Shown here: piece by piece, positions 7,974 through 17,422 of the stretch
How the letters are laid out: every line of letters begins with the position of its first letter
Numbering within the stretch: position 1 is the stretch's first letter
Assembly: GCF_043876815.1 (NCBI RefSeq)
Contig: NZ_JBAWKA010000001.1
Coordinates: 868,001 to 932,000 of the forward strand
Source: Gaetbulibacter_A sp043876815
Lineage (GTDB): Bacteria; Bacteroidota; Bacteroidia; Flavobacteriales; Flavobacteriaceae
Reading direction: 5' to 3'
DNA length: 64,000 nt
Position numbers and translations under genes: made by a program
Notes under the pieces: generated by a model
The model's input: only the letters and a program-made list of their open reading frames with translations
The model's database searches: none
What the model was told of the DNA's origin: nothing

Positions 7974-10061
7974 ATGAGTAACACCGAAGATGATAATGTA
8001 CCGGATATTAAGCTTCTTTCATTTGATATCGATAATACGCTTATAAATTTTCACACCCATAAAAGTAATTTTCCAAAAGTTTGGACCCAATATAAACCAG
8101 AACACAACATCTTGCTTACCTATAACACGGGGCGTTTATTGGATGATGTTCTGGGTTTAATAGAAAAAGGTACGTTGCCCGAACCTGATTATATAATCGC
8201 TGGGGTAGGGACGTTAATCTACGATTATAATAAAAAGCAGACTGTAAAAGAATTCAATGAGATCCTCGATGACGGCTGGGATCTTAAGGCAGTCGAAAAC
8301 ATTATTAAAGAGATAGATCACCCGATAAGTGAGCAGCCATTAAAATTTCAACATGCTTACAAGCGTAGTTATTTCTTTTATGACGCTCCTGAAGCTTTGA
8401 TCGATGAGATCGAAAAGGAATTTAAAAAAGCCGGAATGCATATCAATGTGGTTTATTCGGGGGAGCAATATTTAGATATTTTACCAAAATGGGCCAATAA
8501 AGGAAATGCGCTGCAATGGTTATTGCAGAAACTGGATATAGACTCGCATCATACTCTGGTAGCCGGTGATAGCGGTAACGATTCTGCTATGTTCGATGTA
8601 GAAAACGTAAAAGGTATTGTCGTGGCAAATGCGCATGAAGAACTTTATAAGTATACCAAATACCGTCAAATTTATCATGCAGAATCTGTTCATGGAGATG
8701 GGGTTATTGAAGGCTTGGTCTATTATAAGATTTTGCCCAAAGATGCTATGATTGCCAGAAATGAAGATCATAAAGACGAATTCTTTATCAAAAAGGAACG
8801 CGAAATCTTAGCGACTGAAGATGAAGATGAAAAAATAAAGCTCATTCGGAAAGGCTATAAAAAAGCCATTGTAGCTCTAAAAAAGAATATCACCCCTTTA
8901 GGGTTTTCAGCCTGTTCTATCCAAGATAATATAACCAAAGGAACCGATCAAAATTATCATAGTGTTTGGGCCAGAGATGGCGCCATTACCGTGATAGGTT
9001 CTCTTCCACTTGTTGGAGATGAGGAAATACATAAATGCCAAAGGCAAACCTTGCTCACTCTGGTTGAGCATATTTCACGAAACGGTCAGATTCCTTCAAA
9101 TGTTCAGATCAAAGATAATGTAGCTGACTATTCCGGTGTCGGTGGAATTTGTTCTATTGATAGTGGAATCTGGGTGATTATTGCGTTTTATGAATATGTA
9201 CATGTTACTAAAGATATTGAGTTTTTAAGAGCGCATATTGAAAATATTAAGAAAACCATGCAATGGCTCGGTGCACATGATAGTAATAATGATGCTTTAC
9301 TTGAAATTCCTGAAGCGGGTGACTGGACGGACCTTTTTGGTAGAAGTTATAACATTCTTTACGATGAAATTATTTGGTATCGCGCTAATGTATGCTTTGG
9401 TAGAATGATGGAAATGCTAGGTGACCATGAGCAGGCGGGAGAATATATCAGATGGTCGCAGGTGATCAAAAAAGAAATATTACAGAATTTTTGGCCAACG
9501 ACACAGCAGCAATTATTTCAATCAGTTTCCTTTGCCGAAAAGCAATTTACACTTGGAGATACGTCTTATTTAATTGCGCAAACAACACCATTTGATTTTA
9601 GTTGGCGTTGTGATATTCTAGGTAATATTCTGGCCTTTTTACATGGTACGGTTGATTCAGAAAAAGCACATCAAACCTTTAAGTTTATGTTGGGTGTTGG
9701 GGTAAACGATCCGTATCCTGTTGCCAACGTGTATCCGGTGGTGAGCCCTGGAGATCCGGATTGGCGCCCTTATTATACGGTTAATTTATTGAATCTTCCT
9801 GATCATTATCACAATGGAGGAATTTGGCCTTTTGTTGGCGGCTATTGGGTGAAGTTTATAAATAAGCTTGGCTTTAGAGATGTGGCTGTGTCAGAACTTT
9901 ATAAACTGGCCTTGATCAATAAAGAAGGTATGACCGACGAATGGGAATTCACGGAATGGGCACATGGTAAAACAGGAAAACCGATGGGAAAATCCTATCA
10001 GGCTTGGTCGGCAGCACAGTATATATCTGCTTGTCATGACCTTGGAATAACAAAAAAGTAA
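7974..10061 (+). CDS. sucrose-6-phosphate phosphatase / neutral-invertase-like glycosidase fusion
   Basis: A 695-residue two-domain protein. Residues 1-255 are a HAD-type sucrose-phosphate phosphatase: DIDNT with Asp18 and Asp20, the TGR segment, GVGTLI, the LDILPKWANKG segment and GDSGNDS. Residues 290-690 form an (alpha/alpha)6-type glycosidase with VWARDGA, IDSGIWVI, GDWTDLFGRSYN, a WRCDILGN segment, HYHNGGIWP and a C-terminal EWEFTEW segment. The order of these blocks resembles GH100 alkaline/neutral invertases more than GH133 debranching enzymes, but the family is my judgement. The first domain would make sucrose from sucrose-6-phosphate and the second would cleave it, or a related disaccharide, to hexoses. 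It is the first gene of an operon with an SPS-like transferase and a fructokinase. There is no signal peptide, so the enzyme is cytoplasmic. Confidence 0.82.
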   Translation: MSNTEDDNVPDIKLLSFDIDNTLINFHTHKSNFPKVWTQYKPEHNILLTYNTGRLLDDVLGLIEKGTLPEPDYIIAGVGTLIYDYNKKQTVKEFNEILDDGWDLKAVENIIKEIDHPISEQPLKFQHAYKRSYFFYDAPEALIDEIEKEFKKAGMHINVVYSGEQYLDILPKWANKGNALQWLLQKLDIDSHHTLVAGDSGNDSAMFDVENVKGIVVANAHEELYKYTKYRQIYHAESVHGDGVIEGLVYYKILPKDAMIARNEDHKDEFFIKKEREILATEDEDEKIKLIRKGYKKAIVALKKNITPLGFSACSIQDNITKGTDQNYHSVWARDGAITVIGSLPLVGDEEIHKCQRQTLLTLVEHISRNGQIPSNVQIKDNVADYSGVGGICSIDSGIWVIIAFYEYVHVTKDIEFLRAHIENIKKTMQWLGAHDSNNDALLEIPEAGDWTDLFGRSYNILYDEIIWYRANVCFGRMMEMLGDHEQAGEYIRWSQVIKKEILQNFWPTTQQQLFQSVSFAEKQFTLGDTSYLIAQTTPFDFSWRCDILGNILAFLHGTVDSEKAHQTFKFMLGVGVNDPYPVANVYPVVSPGDPDWRPYYTVNLLNLPDHYHNGGIWPFVGGYWVKFINKLGFRDVAVSELYKLALINKEGMTDEWEFTEWAHGKTGKPMGKSYQAWSAAQYISACHDLGITKK

Positions 10062-10076
10062 CTAATATTTTAAATT

Positions 10077-11357
10077 ATGAAATCTATATTAATGATCTCC
10101 CTGCATGGTTATGTGGGAGCAAATCCAGAATTAGGAAAGCCCGATACAGGAGGGCAGGTAGTTTACGTTTTGGAGCTCGCAGAACGCTTTAGTAGGCTTG
10201 GAAAAAAAGTAGATTTAGTAACCAGACGTTTTGAAGACCAGCCCGAATATGACCACGTGGATGAAAATTACAGTGTATGGCGTATTCCATTCGGTGGCAA
10301 AAAGTTTATCCGAAAGGAGGATATGCATGACCATTTAAAAAAGTTTGTAACCAACTGTTTGGCGGCGATCAAAAAAGAAGGAAAAAAATATGATGTTGTT
10401 TATTCTCATTACTGGGATGCCGGTTGGGCCGGACAAAAAATTGCTGAAGAATTAGGCGTTTCTCATGTACATACACCGCATTCTGTAGGCTGGTGGAAGC
10501 AACACACTATGGGAAGTGATATGGATGAAAAAGAAATGGAGCAAAAATACCGTTTCAAAGAACGTATCCGAAAGGAATATTTTGTGTACCAAATGTGTAA
10601 CCATGTTATTGCTACTACTATTCCGCAGGTCGATCTCTTAACCAAGCAGTACGATGTTTTGCCAAAGAACTGTAGCATGATTCCGCCGGGTATTGATGAA
10701 AACCGCTTTTTTCCGGTTCCGACGAAGGAGAATGATAAAATGCGATCGAAATATGATATTCAACCTACAGATATTTTAACCTTAGGTAGAATGGCCCACA
10801 ATAAAGGATATGATTTACTTATCAAATCGTTGCCAACCGTGTTTGATCTATGTCCCGAAGCACGTCTGGTAGCGGCTATTGGTAGTGGTAGATCAGATCA
10901 GGATGATGAAGGTGTGAAAAAATTGAAGGAATTAGCGAAGGAACTGGGCGTAATGGATAAAATTATTTGGAAAAATTATATCGCCGACGATGATCTCGCC
11001 AATGTATACCGATCCGCTAATATTTTTGCTATGCCTTCTCGTTATGAGCCATTTGGTATGGTAGCTATTGAGGCTATGGCCTGTGGAACTCCTAGTGTTG
11101 TTACGGTTCACGGTGGATTATACGATCTGATCGATTTTGGAAATCAGGCTTTGTTTGCCGATCCTCATCGTCCGAAAGAATTTGGGGCTATGCTAGCCAT
11201 GCCTTTATTGTATCCGAAAATGCGTAATGAACTTTCTGTTGAAGGTGCCCGTTTCGCACGCCGTAATTTTGGGTGGACTGGTATTGCAAAACGAATGTTG
11301 CAGGTATTCAAAAGTTCCATTAATCAACGTACGATGGAATCAAATTTATTTAGCTAA
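10077..11357 (+). CDS. GT4 glycosyltransferase, sucrose-phosphate-synthase-like
   Basis: A 426-residue GT-B fold transferase. The N-terminal loop PELGKPDTGGQVVYV (residues 17-31) is the signature of the sucrose synthase / sucrose-phosphate synthase branch, where it contacts the acceptor. The C-terminal half has EPFGMVAIEAMACGTP, the nucleotide-sugar-binding motif with two glutamates. The likely reaction is transfer of glucose from a nucleotide sugar to fructose-6-phosphate, giving sucrose-6-phosphate for the phosphatase domain encoded 15 bp upstream. A mannosylfructose-phosphate synthase specificity cannot be excluded because the families share this loop. The next gene, a fructokinase, starts 9 bp downstream. 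Confidence 0.82.
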   Translation: MKSILMISLHGYVGANPELGKPDTGGQVVYVLELAERFSRLGKKVDLVTRRFEDQPEYDHVDENYSVWRIPFGGKKFIRKEDMHDHLKKFVTNCLAAIKKEGKKYDVVYSHYWDAGWAGQKIAEELGVSHVHTPHSVGWWKQHTMGSDMDEKEMEQKYRFKERIRKEYFVYQMCNHVIATTIPQVDLLTKQYDVLPKNCSMIPPGIDENRFFPVPTKENDKMRSKYDIQPTDILTLGRMAHNKGYDLLIKSLPTVFDLCPEARLVAAIGSGRSDQDDEGVKKLKELAKELGVMDKIIWKNYIADDDLANVYRSANIFAMPSRYEPFGMVAIEAMACGTPSVVTVHGGLYDLIDFGNQALFADPHRPKEFGAMLAMPLLYPKMRNELSVEGARFARRNFGWTGIAKRMLQVFKSSINQRTMESNLFS

Positions 11358-11366
11358 ATTTGAATT

Positions 11367-12248
11367 ATGTCACGTATTGTTTGTTTCGGTGAAATTTTAT
11401 GGGATGTGTTTCCAGATCAAAAGAAAATTGGAGGCGCACCCTTGAATGTGGCTATCCGGGCAAGCCAGTTTGGTAATCATGTGAGCATAATCAGTGCTGT
11501 AGGGAAGGATGACTCAGGCGCAAAGATTTTAAATTTTTTAAAAAATCATGCCGTGAATACCGAGGCGATTCAAACTTCCGATTCCTATAAAACGGGAGAG
11601 GTACAGGTATCTCTTAATGAAAAAGGTTCTGCAACATATACGATAGCCTATCCCAGTGCCTGGGATAATATTGAAATCACTGAAACCTCAGAAACACTGG
11701 TAAAAGCTTCCGATGCATTTATTTTTGGGAGTTTAGCTACCAGAGATGCTGTTTCCAAACAAACCCTTTTCAAACTTTTGGACCATGCCAAATTTAAAGT
11801 CCTCGATCTTAATTTGAGGCCACCACATTATAACACTGAAACACTGTTAAAGCTAATGGAGCGAGCCGATTTCATTAAATTAAATGATGAAGAACTGTAT
11901 GAGGTCAGTGAATTTATGGGGTCTAAATTCAACTCCTTAGAGCAAAATCTAAATTTCATAGCAGATAAAACCAGTACAAAACAGCTTTGTGTAACAAAAG
12001 GACCATTTGGGGCTGTGTTGCTTTTTGAGAATAAATTATATTATAACAGCGGTTATAAAGTAGTCGTGGCCGATACAGTAGGCGCAGGAGATTCCTTTTT
12101 AGGAACCTTGATTAGTAAACTAGTGCAAAATGAATCTCCTCAAAAGGCTTTAGATATCGCCTGTGCCGTAGGAGCTTTGGTTGCAAAAAGTGAAGGTGCG
12201 AATCCCGAGCTGAGCGCACAAACGATTCAGAATTTCATGCATCCCTGA
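11367..12248 (+). CDS. fructokinase-like PfkB family sugar kinase
   Basis: A 293-residue ribokinase-fold kinase. The N-terminus has FGEILWDVFP and a GGAPLN motif for sugar binding; the C-terminal motif GAGDSF (residues 239-244) contains the catalytic Asp242. Both are characteristic of fructokinases in the PfkB family. It starts 9 bp after the GT4 gene, so it is the third gene of the sucrose operon. It would phosphorylate fructose released by the invertase-like domain, returning fructose-6-phosphate to the transferase. Its stop lies only 18 bp from the stop of the convergent aminopeptidase gene and I see no clear terminator between them. Confidence 0.85.
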   Translation: MSRIVCFGEILWDVFPDQKKIGGAPLNVAIRASQFGNHVSIISAVGKDDSGAKILNFLKNHAVNTEAIQTSDSYKTGEVQVSLNEKGSATYTIAYPSAWDNIEITETSETLVKASDAFIFGSLATRDAVSKQTLFKLLDHAKFKVLDLNLRPPHYNTETLLKLMERADFIKLNDEELYEVSEFMGSKFNSLEQNLNFIADKTSTKQLCVTKGPFGAVLLFENKLYYNSGYKVVVADTVGAGDSFLGTLISKLVQNESPQKALDIACAVGALVAKSEGANPELSAQTIQNFMHP

Positions 12249-12266
12249 ATACATTCTTATAGCTTT

Positions 12267-13910
12267 TTAAAGCCTTTCAGAACTGACATAAAAATTCTGA
12301 TCCACTTTTATACTTGGATTAGGTGTATCCAATTCTATAGATTTCCAGGTTATTTCTGGATCTAACCAAACCCATTTACCATTAACACTCACCTTTATAG
12401 GCATTTTAAAGCCATCCACAACATTAGACCAACGGAATTTTAAAGTGTTGTCCATAGTTATGTAAAGTAAAATTGGAATGCGAGTATCTCGCAAATACTG
12501 ATCAAAGAAAGGTTTTAGATCCATACCTGCCTGTTCACTGATATAATTTTCTATTTGTTTAGTGGTTACTGTTTGATGATAGAATTCTCGGTTTAACCCT
12601 CTTAAAATATCGCGCCAGTTTTCATCATCGTTAATAACCTGTCTTAGGGTGTGTAGCATATTACTACCTTTGTAGTACATGTCACCAGAACCTTCATTAT
12701 TAACATCATAATTCCCTATTATCGGCTTATCATTCTTAATGGAGTTTCGCATGCCAATGACATATTCAGAAGCCGCTTTTTTACCATAATAATATTCCAC
12801 GAATAAACTTTCGGAATAAGTAGTGAAGCTTTCATGGATCCACATATCTGCAATATCCTTGTAAGTAATATTATTGGCAAACCATTCGTGACCAGATTCA
12901 TGAATAATAATATAATCGAATTTGAGGCCCCAACCCGATCCTGATAAATCACGACCCTTGAAACCATTAATATATTGATTGCCATAGGTTACCGAACTTT
13001 GGTGTTCCATACCTAAATAAGGTGCTTCCACAAGTTTAAAACCATCTCCATAAAAAGGATAAGGTCCGAACCAATATTCGAACGCCTTCATCATTTTAGG
13101 AGCATCCTTAAATTGTTCTTTAGCCTTTTCTAAATTATAGGGTAGTACATAATAATCCATGGTTAGATTACCTGATATACCATCGTAAACCTCCGAGAAC
13201 TCCACATAATTGGCAATATTAATATTTACTCCATAATTATTGATTGGATTTTTAACAAACCAATTGTATGTTTTTGTATCACCATATTGCTCAATACTAC
13301 GTAAACGACCGTTTGAAACATCCATGAGGTTTTTTGGAACATTAACACTGATTAGCATACTATCCACTTCATCATACATATGGTCTTTACAAGGCCACCA
13401 AACACTTGCGCCTAATCCTTGACAAGAAGTAGCTATAAAATGATTACCGTCCTTATCCTGGTCCCATGTTACGCCGCCGTCCCAAGGCGGTCTGACAGCT
13501 TCTTTTGGATTCCCTTCATAATAGACATCCAGACTATTAACAGCACCAATTTTTTGAGGTTCTTTCAAATAAATAAAATGCGCATTGCCTTCGTCCTTAA
13601 ATGTAAGTTCCTGATTGTCCTGAATAACTTTGGTTATTTTCAACGGTGCCTGTAAATCGATCTGCATTACCGACTCAGATTGTAAAACTTTATATTGAAC
13701 TGTGTTCTTTCCTGAAATAAATTTTTCATCGGGTTTAACCTCTATATCAAGGTGGTAGTATGTTAAATCCCACCAAGCGCGCTCTGGAGTAATACTCCCT
13801 CTTAAAGTATCTTGATGTGTAAACCTCATTTCTTCCGATGAAAGTAACTGTGCCCGCATAGGTAAGGCACTTAAAATTATTAAAAGAGCTATAAGGAACT
13901 GTTTTTTCAT
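12267..13910 (-). CDS. exported M1 family metallopeptidase
   Basis: A 547-residue zinc aminopeptidase-type protein. It has an N-terminal signal peptide (MKKQFLIALLIILSALPMRAQ), then a beta-rich domain (about 45-230) and a thermolysin-like domain. The zinc motif HESGH (His337, Glu338, His341) is followed at the expected spacing by Glu360 in WIHESF. A G-x-M-E-x-Q substrate motif appears as LGMEHQSS. The length is shorter than full M1 aminopeptidases because the C-terminal helical domain is missing or reduced, as in many Bacteroidetes secreted M1 members. It probably acts in the periplasm on peptides. It forms a minus-strand pair with the M28 peptidase gene 49 bp upstream. Confidence 0.88.
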   Translation of the reverse strand: MKKQFLIALLIILSALPMRAQLLSSEEMRFTHQDTLRGSITPERAWWDLTYYHLDIEVKPDEKFISGKNTVQYKVLQSESVMQIDLQAPLKITKVIQDNQELTFKDEGNAHFIYLKEPQKIGAVNSLDVYYEGNPKEAVRPPWDGGVTWDQDKDGNHFIATSCQGLGASVWWPCKDHMYDEVDSMLISVNVPKNLMDVSNGRLRSIEQYGDTKTYNWFVKNPINNYGVNINIANYVEFSEVYDGISGNLTMDYYVLPYNLEKAKEQFKDAPKMMKAFEYWFGPYPFYGDGFKLVEAPYLGMEHQSSVTYGNQYINGFKGRDLSGSGWGLKFDYIIIHESGHEWFANNITYKDIADMWIHESFTTYSESLFVEYYYGKKAASEYVIGMRNSIKNDKPIIGNYDVNNEGSGDMYYKGSNMLHTLRQVINDDENWRDILRGLNREFYHQTVTTKQIENYISEQAGMDLKPFFDQYLRDTRIPILLYITMDNTLKFRWSNVVDGFKMPIKVSVNGKWVWLDPEITWKSIELDTPNPSIKVDQNFYVSSERL

Positions 13911-13959
13911 TTTTTTGTATTTTCTTAAAAATAAGAAAAAAATGGATATTGACTAATTG

Positions 13960-15294
13960 TCAATCTCGAAATACCTTGTTGGGAAACACTACTACACTTT
14001 CGAAGCCATTCTCTCCAACTGCAGCAACCCCAAAAAAGAAATTATCAATAATAATCCCATCTAATTTAAATTCAGTTATATCGCCAACATACCGACTATT
14101 ATCCCAGGTGGGAGAAGTCGTGTCACGCCAGTAAATTTTGTATCCTTTTGCACCTTCAACTTTATCCCATTTTAGTTTTACTGACGGTTCAACGATACCT
14201 CCAATAGCTACATTTTCAGGTGAAGGTGGGGCCCAGGCAATGCTCGCTAAATTGATGGCATTTACGGCGGTCAATTTTTTTGCATAACCGAAATTAACAC
14301 CCTCGATAACATCGCCATATTTTATACCATTTTCTATACGAATATCCTGGTGCTGGTGAGTATAATCTTCATGGGCTTCCATAATACGAATTCCGGCAAA
14401 GCCTAAATCATTGAATGATCGATGATGCCCGCCACGACCAAACCGGTCCAAGCGATAGACCATCATTGGATTCATTTCAGGCATATACTTCTTTACATTT
14501 TTATGAACGTAGCGTGCCAATTGTCTTGAAATACCGTCAACCTCACCACCATAAAATCTCCGCATAACTCTTTGACGCTCGGTTTCAGTTGGTGGAACGG
14601 GTTCCGAAAAAATTCGAAAAGTACGATTGTCAATAATACCGTCAACCCCTTTAATATTTCCAATCATATCGTTATTAAAAACACCGATGATTTCCCAACC
14701 TTTTTCTTTCGCATAGGCAGCCAGACCAGCACCACCGAAAAGACCTTGCTCTTCGCCGGAAAGCCCGGTATATATAATACTGTTCTCGAATTTATATTTT
14801 GAAAGGACTCGGGCGGCTTCAATAGTTCCAGCCATTCCAGAAGCATTGTCGTTAGCGCCCGGAGCATCCGTAGTGAAATCCATAGTATCGCTGGCTCGCG
14901 AATCAATATCGCCACTCATGATAATATAACGATTAGGGTATTTGGCTCCTTTTTGAACGGCAACAACGTTTACTACCCAAGCATCATGTGGTACCCGATT
15001 GTTACCTTCTTTGGTAACCCAATCTTTTTGATAAAAAACATCCAAGCAATTATCGCAGCTCTTCGAAATAACATCAAATTCAGATTTTATCCAGCGTCGT
15101 GCTGCACCTATACCACGTGTATCGGATATAGTATCACTAAAGGTGTTTCGGGTTCCAAAATTAACAAGTGTTTGAATATCATTTTGAATACGGTCTTCAG
15201 AAACGGCATCAATGATGTTGTAAATTTTTTGATCGTTTTGTGCGTAAATTGCTGCAGTAAAACATATTAGTGCAAGGGAGATTAACTTTTTCAT
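13960..15294 (-). CDS. exported M28 family peptidase with C-terminal Fn3-like domain
   Basis: A 444-residue protein with a signal peptide (MKKLISLALICFTAAIYA). The catalytic domain (about 60-340) shows M28 zinc-ligand segments: SGDIDSR, DAPGANDNASG, the catalytic SGEEQGLFG and FNNDMIGN, plus a late H residue in MEAHEDYTH. The last 90 residues look like a fibronectin type III fold (VKLKWDKVEGAKGYKIYWRD). It likely removes residues from peptides in the periplasm or at the cell surface. It has no T9SS sorting domain. It lies 49 bp upstream of the M1 peptidase gene on the same strand, so both may be expressed together for peptide use. Confidence 0.87.
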   Translation of the reverse strand: MKKLISLALICFTAAIYAQNDQKIYNIIDAVSEDRIQNDIQTLVNFGTRNTFSDTISDTRGIGAARRWIKSEFDVISKSCDNCLDVFYQKDWVTKEGNNRVPHDAWVVNVVAVQKGAKYPNRYIIMSGDIDSRASDTMDFTTDAPGANDNASGMAGTIEAARVLSKYKFENSIIYTGLSGEEQGLFGGAGLAAYAKEKGWEIIGVFNNDMIGNIKGVDGIIDNRTFRIFSEPVPPTETERQRVMRRFYGGEVDGISRQLARYVHKNVKKYMPEMNPMMVYRLDRFGRGGHHRSFNDLGFAGIRIMEAHEDYTHQHQDIRIENGIKYGDVIEGVNFGYAKKLTAVNAINLASIAWAPPSPENVAIGGIVEPSVKLKWDKVEGAKGYKIYWRDTTSPTWDNSRYVGDITEFKLDGIIIDNFFFGVAAVGENGFESVVVFPNKVFRD

Positions 15295-15366
15295 ATTTTT
15301 TTAATTTCACCAACCATAGAAGTACTATTTTAATGATGGAGGTTGGTATTATTCATTTTTTTAAAT

Positions 15367-15379
15367 GCCCATTATGGGC
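15367..15379. promoter_or_regulatory. short inverted repeat upstream of the M28 peptidase gene
   Basis: GCCCAT-T-ATGGGC is a perfect 6-bp-arm palindrome 72 bp upstream of the M28 peptidase start. It lacks a clean T-run on either side, so an operator is more likely than a terminator. The remaining intergenic sequence 15295-15465 shows nothing else I can name. Confidence 0.3.
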
Positions 15380-15460
15380 TTTCATCAATCAAATTTTTGT
15401 CTAAAATAAAAAAAAGCAAGTTAAGAGTTTGTTAATATGGTGTATGAATTTAAATACCAT

Positions 15461-15497
15461 AAAAAAACGCCTCAGAACTGAAAGTTCGAGACGCCTT
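15461..15497 (-). terminator. terminator of the fatty-acid oxidation operon
   Basis: Arms at 15466-15479 and 15483-15497 pair as GAACT/AGTTC, CTC/GAG and CG/CG with one bulge and one mismatch. Read on the minus strand the hairpin is followed by a T-run from the A-tract at 15461-15467. It lies about 30 bp after the fadE stop. Confidence 0.75.
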
Positions 15498-15525
15498 TTT
15501 TAGAGTTAGTCTAGTTACTCGTAAT

Positions 15526-17337
15526 TTAGAAGCAATATTTGTTTTCAGAAATCACTTTACTCGCAATTGTATTGCGAAGTTCAATGATGTTTGGCATGTT
15601 CACGTATTTTATATAGCGTTTCAAGCCCATTAACATCATTTTTTGTTCATCTCCTGTAGAGAAGGAAATAATAGAATGTTTACCAGCGGTTTCAATCACA
15701 TCTATGGCATGAAATAAATTTAGTTTAGCCATGGCAATTTGAGCTTTTGCAGCATCTTCACCGTCTTTTTTAGCCATTTTTTCAGCGCGCAAAATAGCTG
15801 ATTCTGCCAAATAGATCTGAATTAAGATATCGGAAGCCGCCAACATCAATTGTTGTTGCTTTTCAATCTCCTCACCATATTTTTTCAAAGCAGCTCCAGA
15901 AACCATTAAAAATAATTTTTTAAGATTTTTAATGATATTCTTCTCCTCTGAAAATAATTCTGAATAATCAGGTGTTTCAAACGACGGAATACCGGTAAGC
16001 TCTTCCGCCACAGCTTGTGCTGGTGTTAATAGATCGACGTGCCCCTTCATGGCCTTTTTGATTAACATACCAATACATAGCATACGATTGATTTCGTTAG
16101 TCCCTTCATAAATTCTGGCAATACGAGCATCACGCCATGCTGATTCAATTGGCGTGTCTTCAGAAAAGCCCATGCCACCAAATATTTGAATTCCTTCATC
16201 CGTACAATTTTGAGTATGCTCCGAAACAGCAACTTTTAATATGGAACACTCAATGGCATATTCTTCAACACCTTTAAGTTCTGCTTGTTGTTCAGAATCT
16301 TTATCATTATTTTTTCTTATTTCGATACGGTCTTCAATATTTTTGGCCGCGCGGTAGCAAGCTGATTCACCCACCCAGCAATTGGTAGCCATTTCCGCAA
16401 TTTTTTGTCGTATAGCTCCGAATTTTGCAATAGGCGTATTAAATTGAATACGTTCGTTAGCATAATTAACGGAAACTGAAGTTGTTCTACGTTGTGCATC
16501 TAAGCATGCCGCTGCCAATTTGATTCGACCGACATTAAGGGCATTCATGGCAATTTTAAAACCGTTGCCACGTTCTGATAACATATTTTCAACTGGAACA
16601 ACTGTTTCATTAAAAAACACCTGACGGGTAGAGGAGGCCCTGATTCCTAATTTGTGTTCTTCTTCACCCATGGTAATTCCGTTTGGGTTTTCAGGATCGT
16701 ATTCTACTATGAAACCGGTAATGTTCTTGTCATCTTCAATTCGAGCAAACACGATCATCAAACTACAAAATCCGGCATTGGAGATCCACATTTTTTGCCC
16801 GGTGATCTTATAACTTTTACCATCTTCGGATAATACCGCTTTTGTTTTCCCAGAGTTGGCGTCACTACCGGCGCTAGGCTCTGTTAAACAATAAGCACCA
16901 AACCATTCTCCTGTTGCTAATTTAGGAACGTATTTCTTCTTTTGCTCCTCGGTACCGTATAGGGTGATGGGCATCGTACCAATTCCGGTATGTGCACCAA
17001 AAGCCGTGCTGAAAGATCCTGTAGCTCCAGAGATATAATCACATACTAACATGGTATCTACAAAGCCTAAACCCATACCACCATAAGCTTCGGGCACCGC
17101 AACACCTAAAAATCCAAGTTCGCCAGCCTTTCGCATACAGCTTTCTGTTAATGCGTAATCTTTCTTTTCAAATTCAGGCTTTTTCGGCCAGATCTCACGG
17201 TCCACAAATTCAGTTACCGCTTCTTTCATCATGAGTTGATCTTCATTGAAATCCTCAGGGGTAAAAACGTCTTCACATTTGGTTTCCTTTACCAGGAATT
17301 GACCCCCGCGTAAAATATCTTTCTCTGTTGTTTCCAT
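15526..17337 (-). CDS. fadE: acyl-CoA dehydrogenase, FadE type
   Basis: A 603-residue FAD enzyme that makes the trans-2,3 double bond in acyl-CoA during beta-oxidation. The central part has the FAD/substrate motifs CLTEPSAGSDA and KMWISNAGF, and the C-terminal half has the catalytic-glutamate motif YEGTNEI preceded by IFGGMGF. The extra C-terminal region of about 150 residues is typical of the larger FadE-like branch (B. subtilis FadE is of similar size) rather than of 380-residue short-chain enzymes. It is the last gene of marR-fadN-fadA-fadE, the same fadN-A-E order as in B. subtilis. An 85-bp gap separates it from fadA. Confidence 0.92.
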   Translation of the reverse strand: METTEKDILRGGQFLVKETKCEDVFTPEDFNEDQLMMKEAVTEFVDREIWPKKPEFEKKDYALTESCMRKAGELGFLGVAVPEAYGGMGLGFVDTMLVCDYISGATGSFSTAFGAHTGIGTMPITLYGTEEQKKKYVPKLATGEWFGAYCLTEPSAGSDANSGKTKAVLSEDGKSYKITGQKMWISNAGFCSLMIVFARIEDDKNITGFIVEYDPENPNGITMGEEEHKLGIRASSTRQVFFNETVVPVENMLSERGNGFKIAMNALNVGRIKLAAACLDAQRRTTSVSVNYANERIQFNTPIAKFGAIRQKIAEMATNCWVGESACYRAAKNIEDRIEIRKNNDKDSEQQAELKGVEEYAIECSILKVAVSEHTQNCTDEGIQIFGGMGFSEDTPIESAWRDARIARIYEGTNEINRMLCIGMLIKKAMKGHVDLLTPAQAVAEELTGIPSFETPDYSELFSEEKNIIKNLKKLFLMVSGAALKKYGEEIEKQQQLMLAASDILIQIYLAESAILRAEKMAKKDGEDAAKAQIAMAKLNLFHAIDVIETAGKHSIISFSTGDEQKMMLMGLKRYIKYVNMPNIIELRNTIASKVISENKYCF

Positions 17338-17422
17338 TGTTCTATTAGATTTAAAGTATCAAGAATTAAGAATCTGGACAAAATCGCCAGAACTATTTCT
17401 CAAATTGTATTGTAATTAATTT

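Noticed and set aside
12249..12280. GCTTTTTAAAGC as a terminator between the fructokinase and M1 peptidase genes
   Set aside because: The stem is only five pairs, lies inside the end of the peptidase gene and has no T-run.
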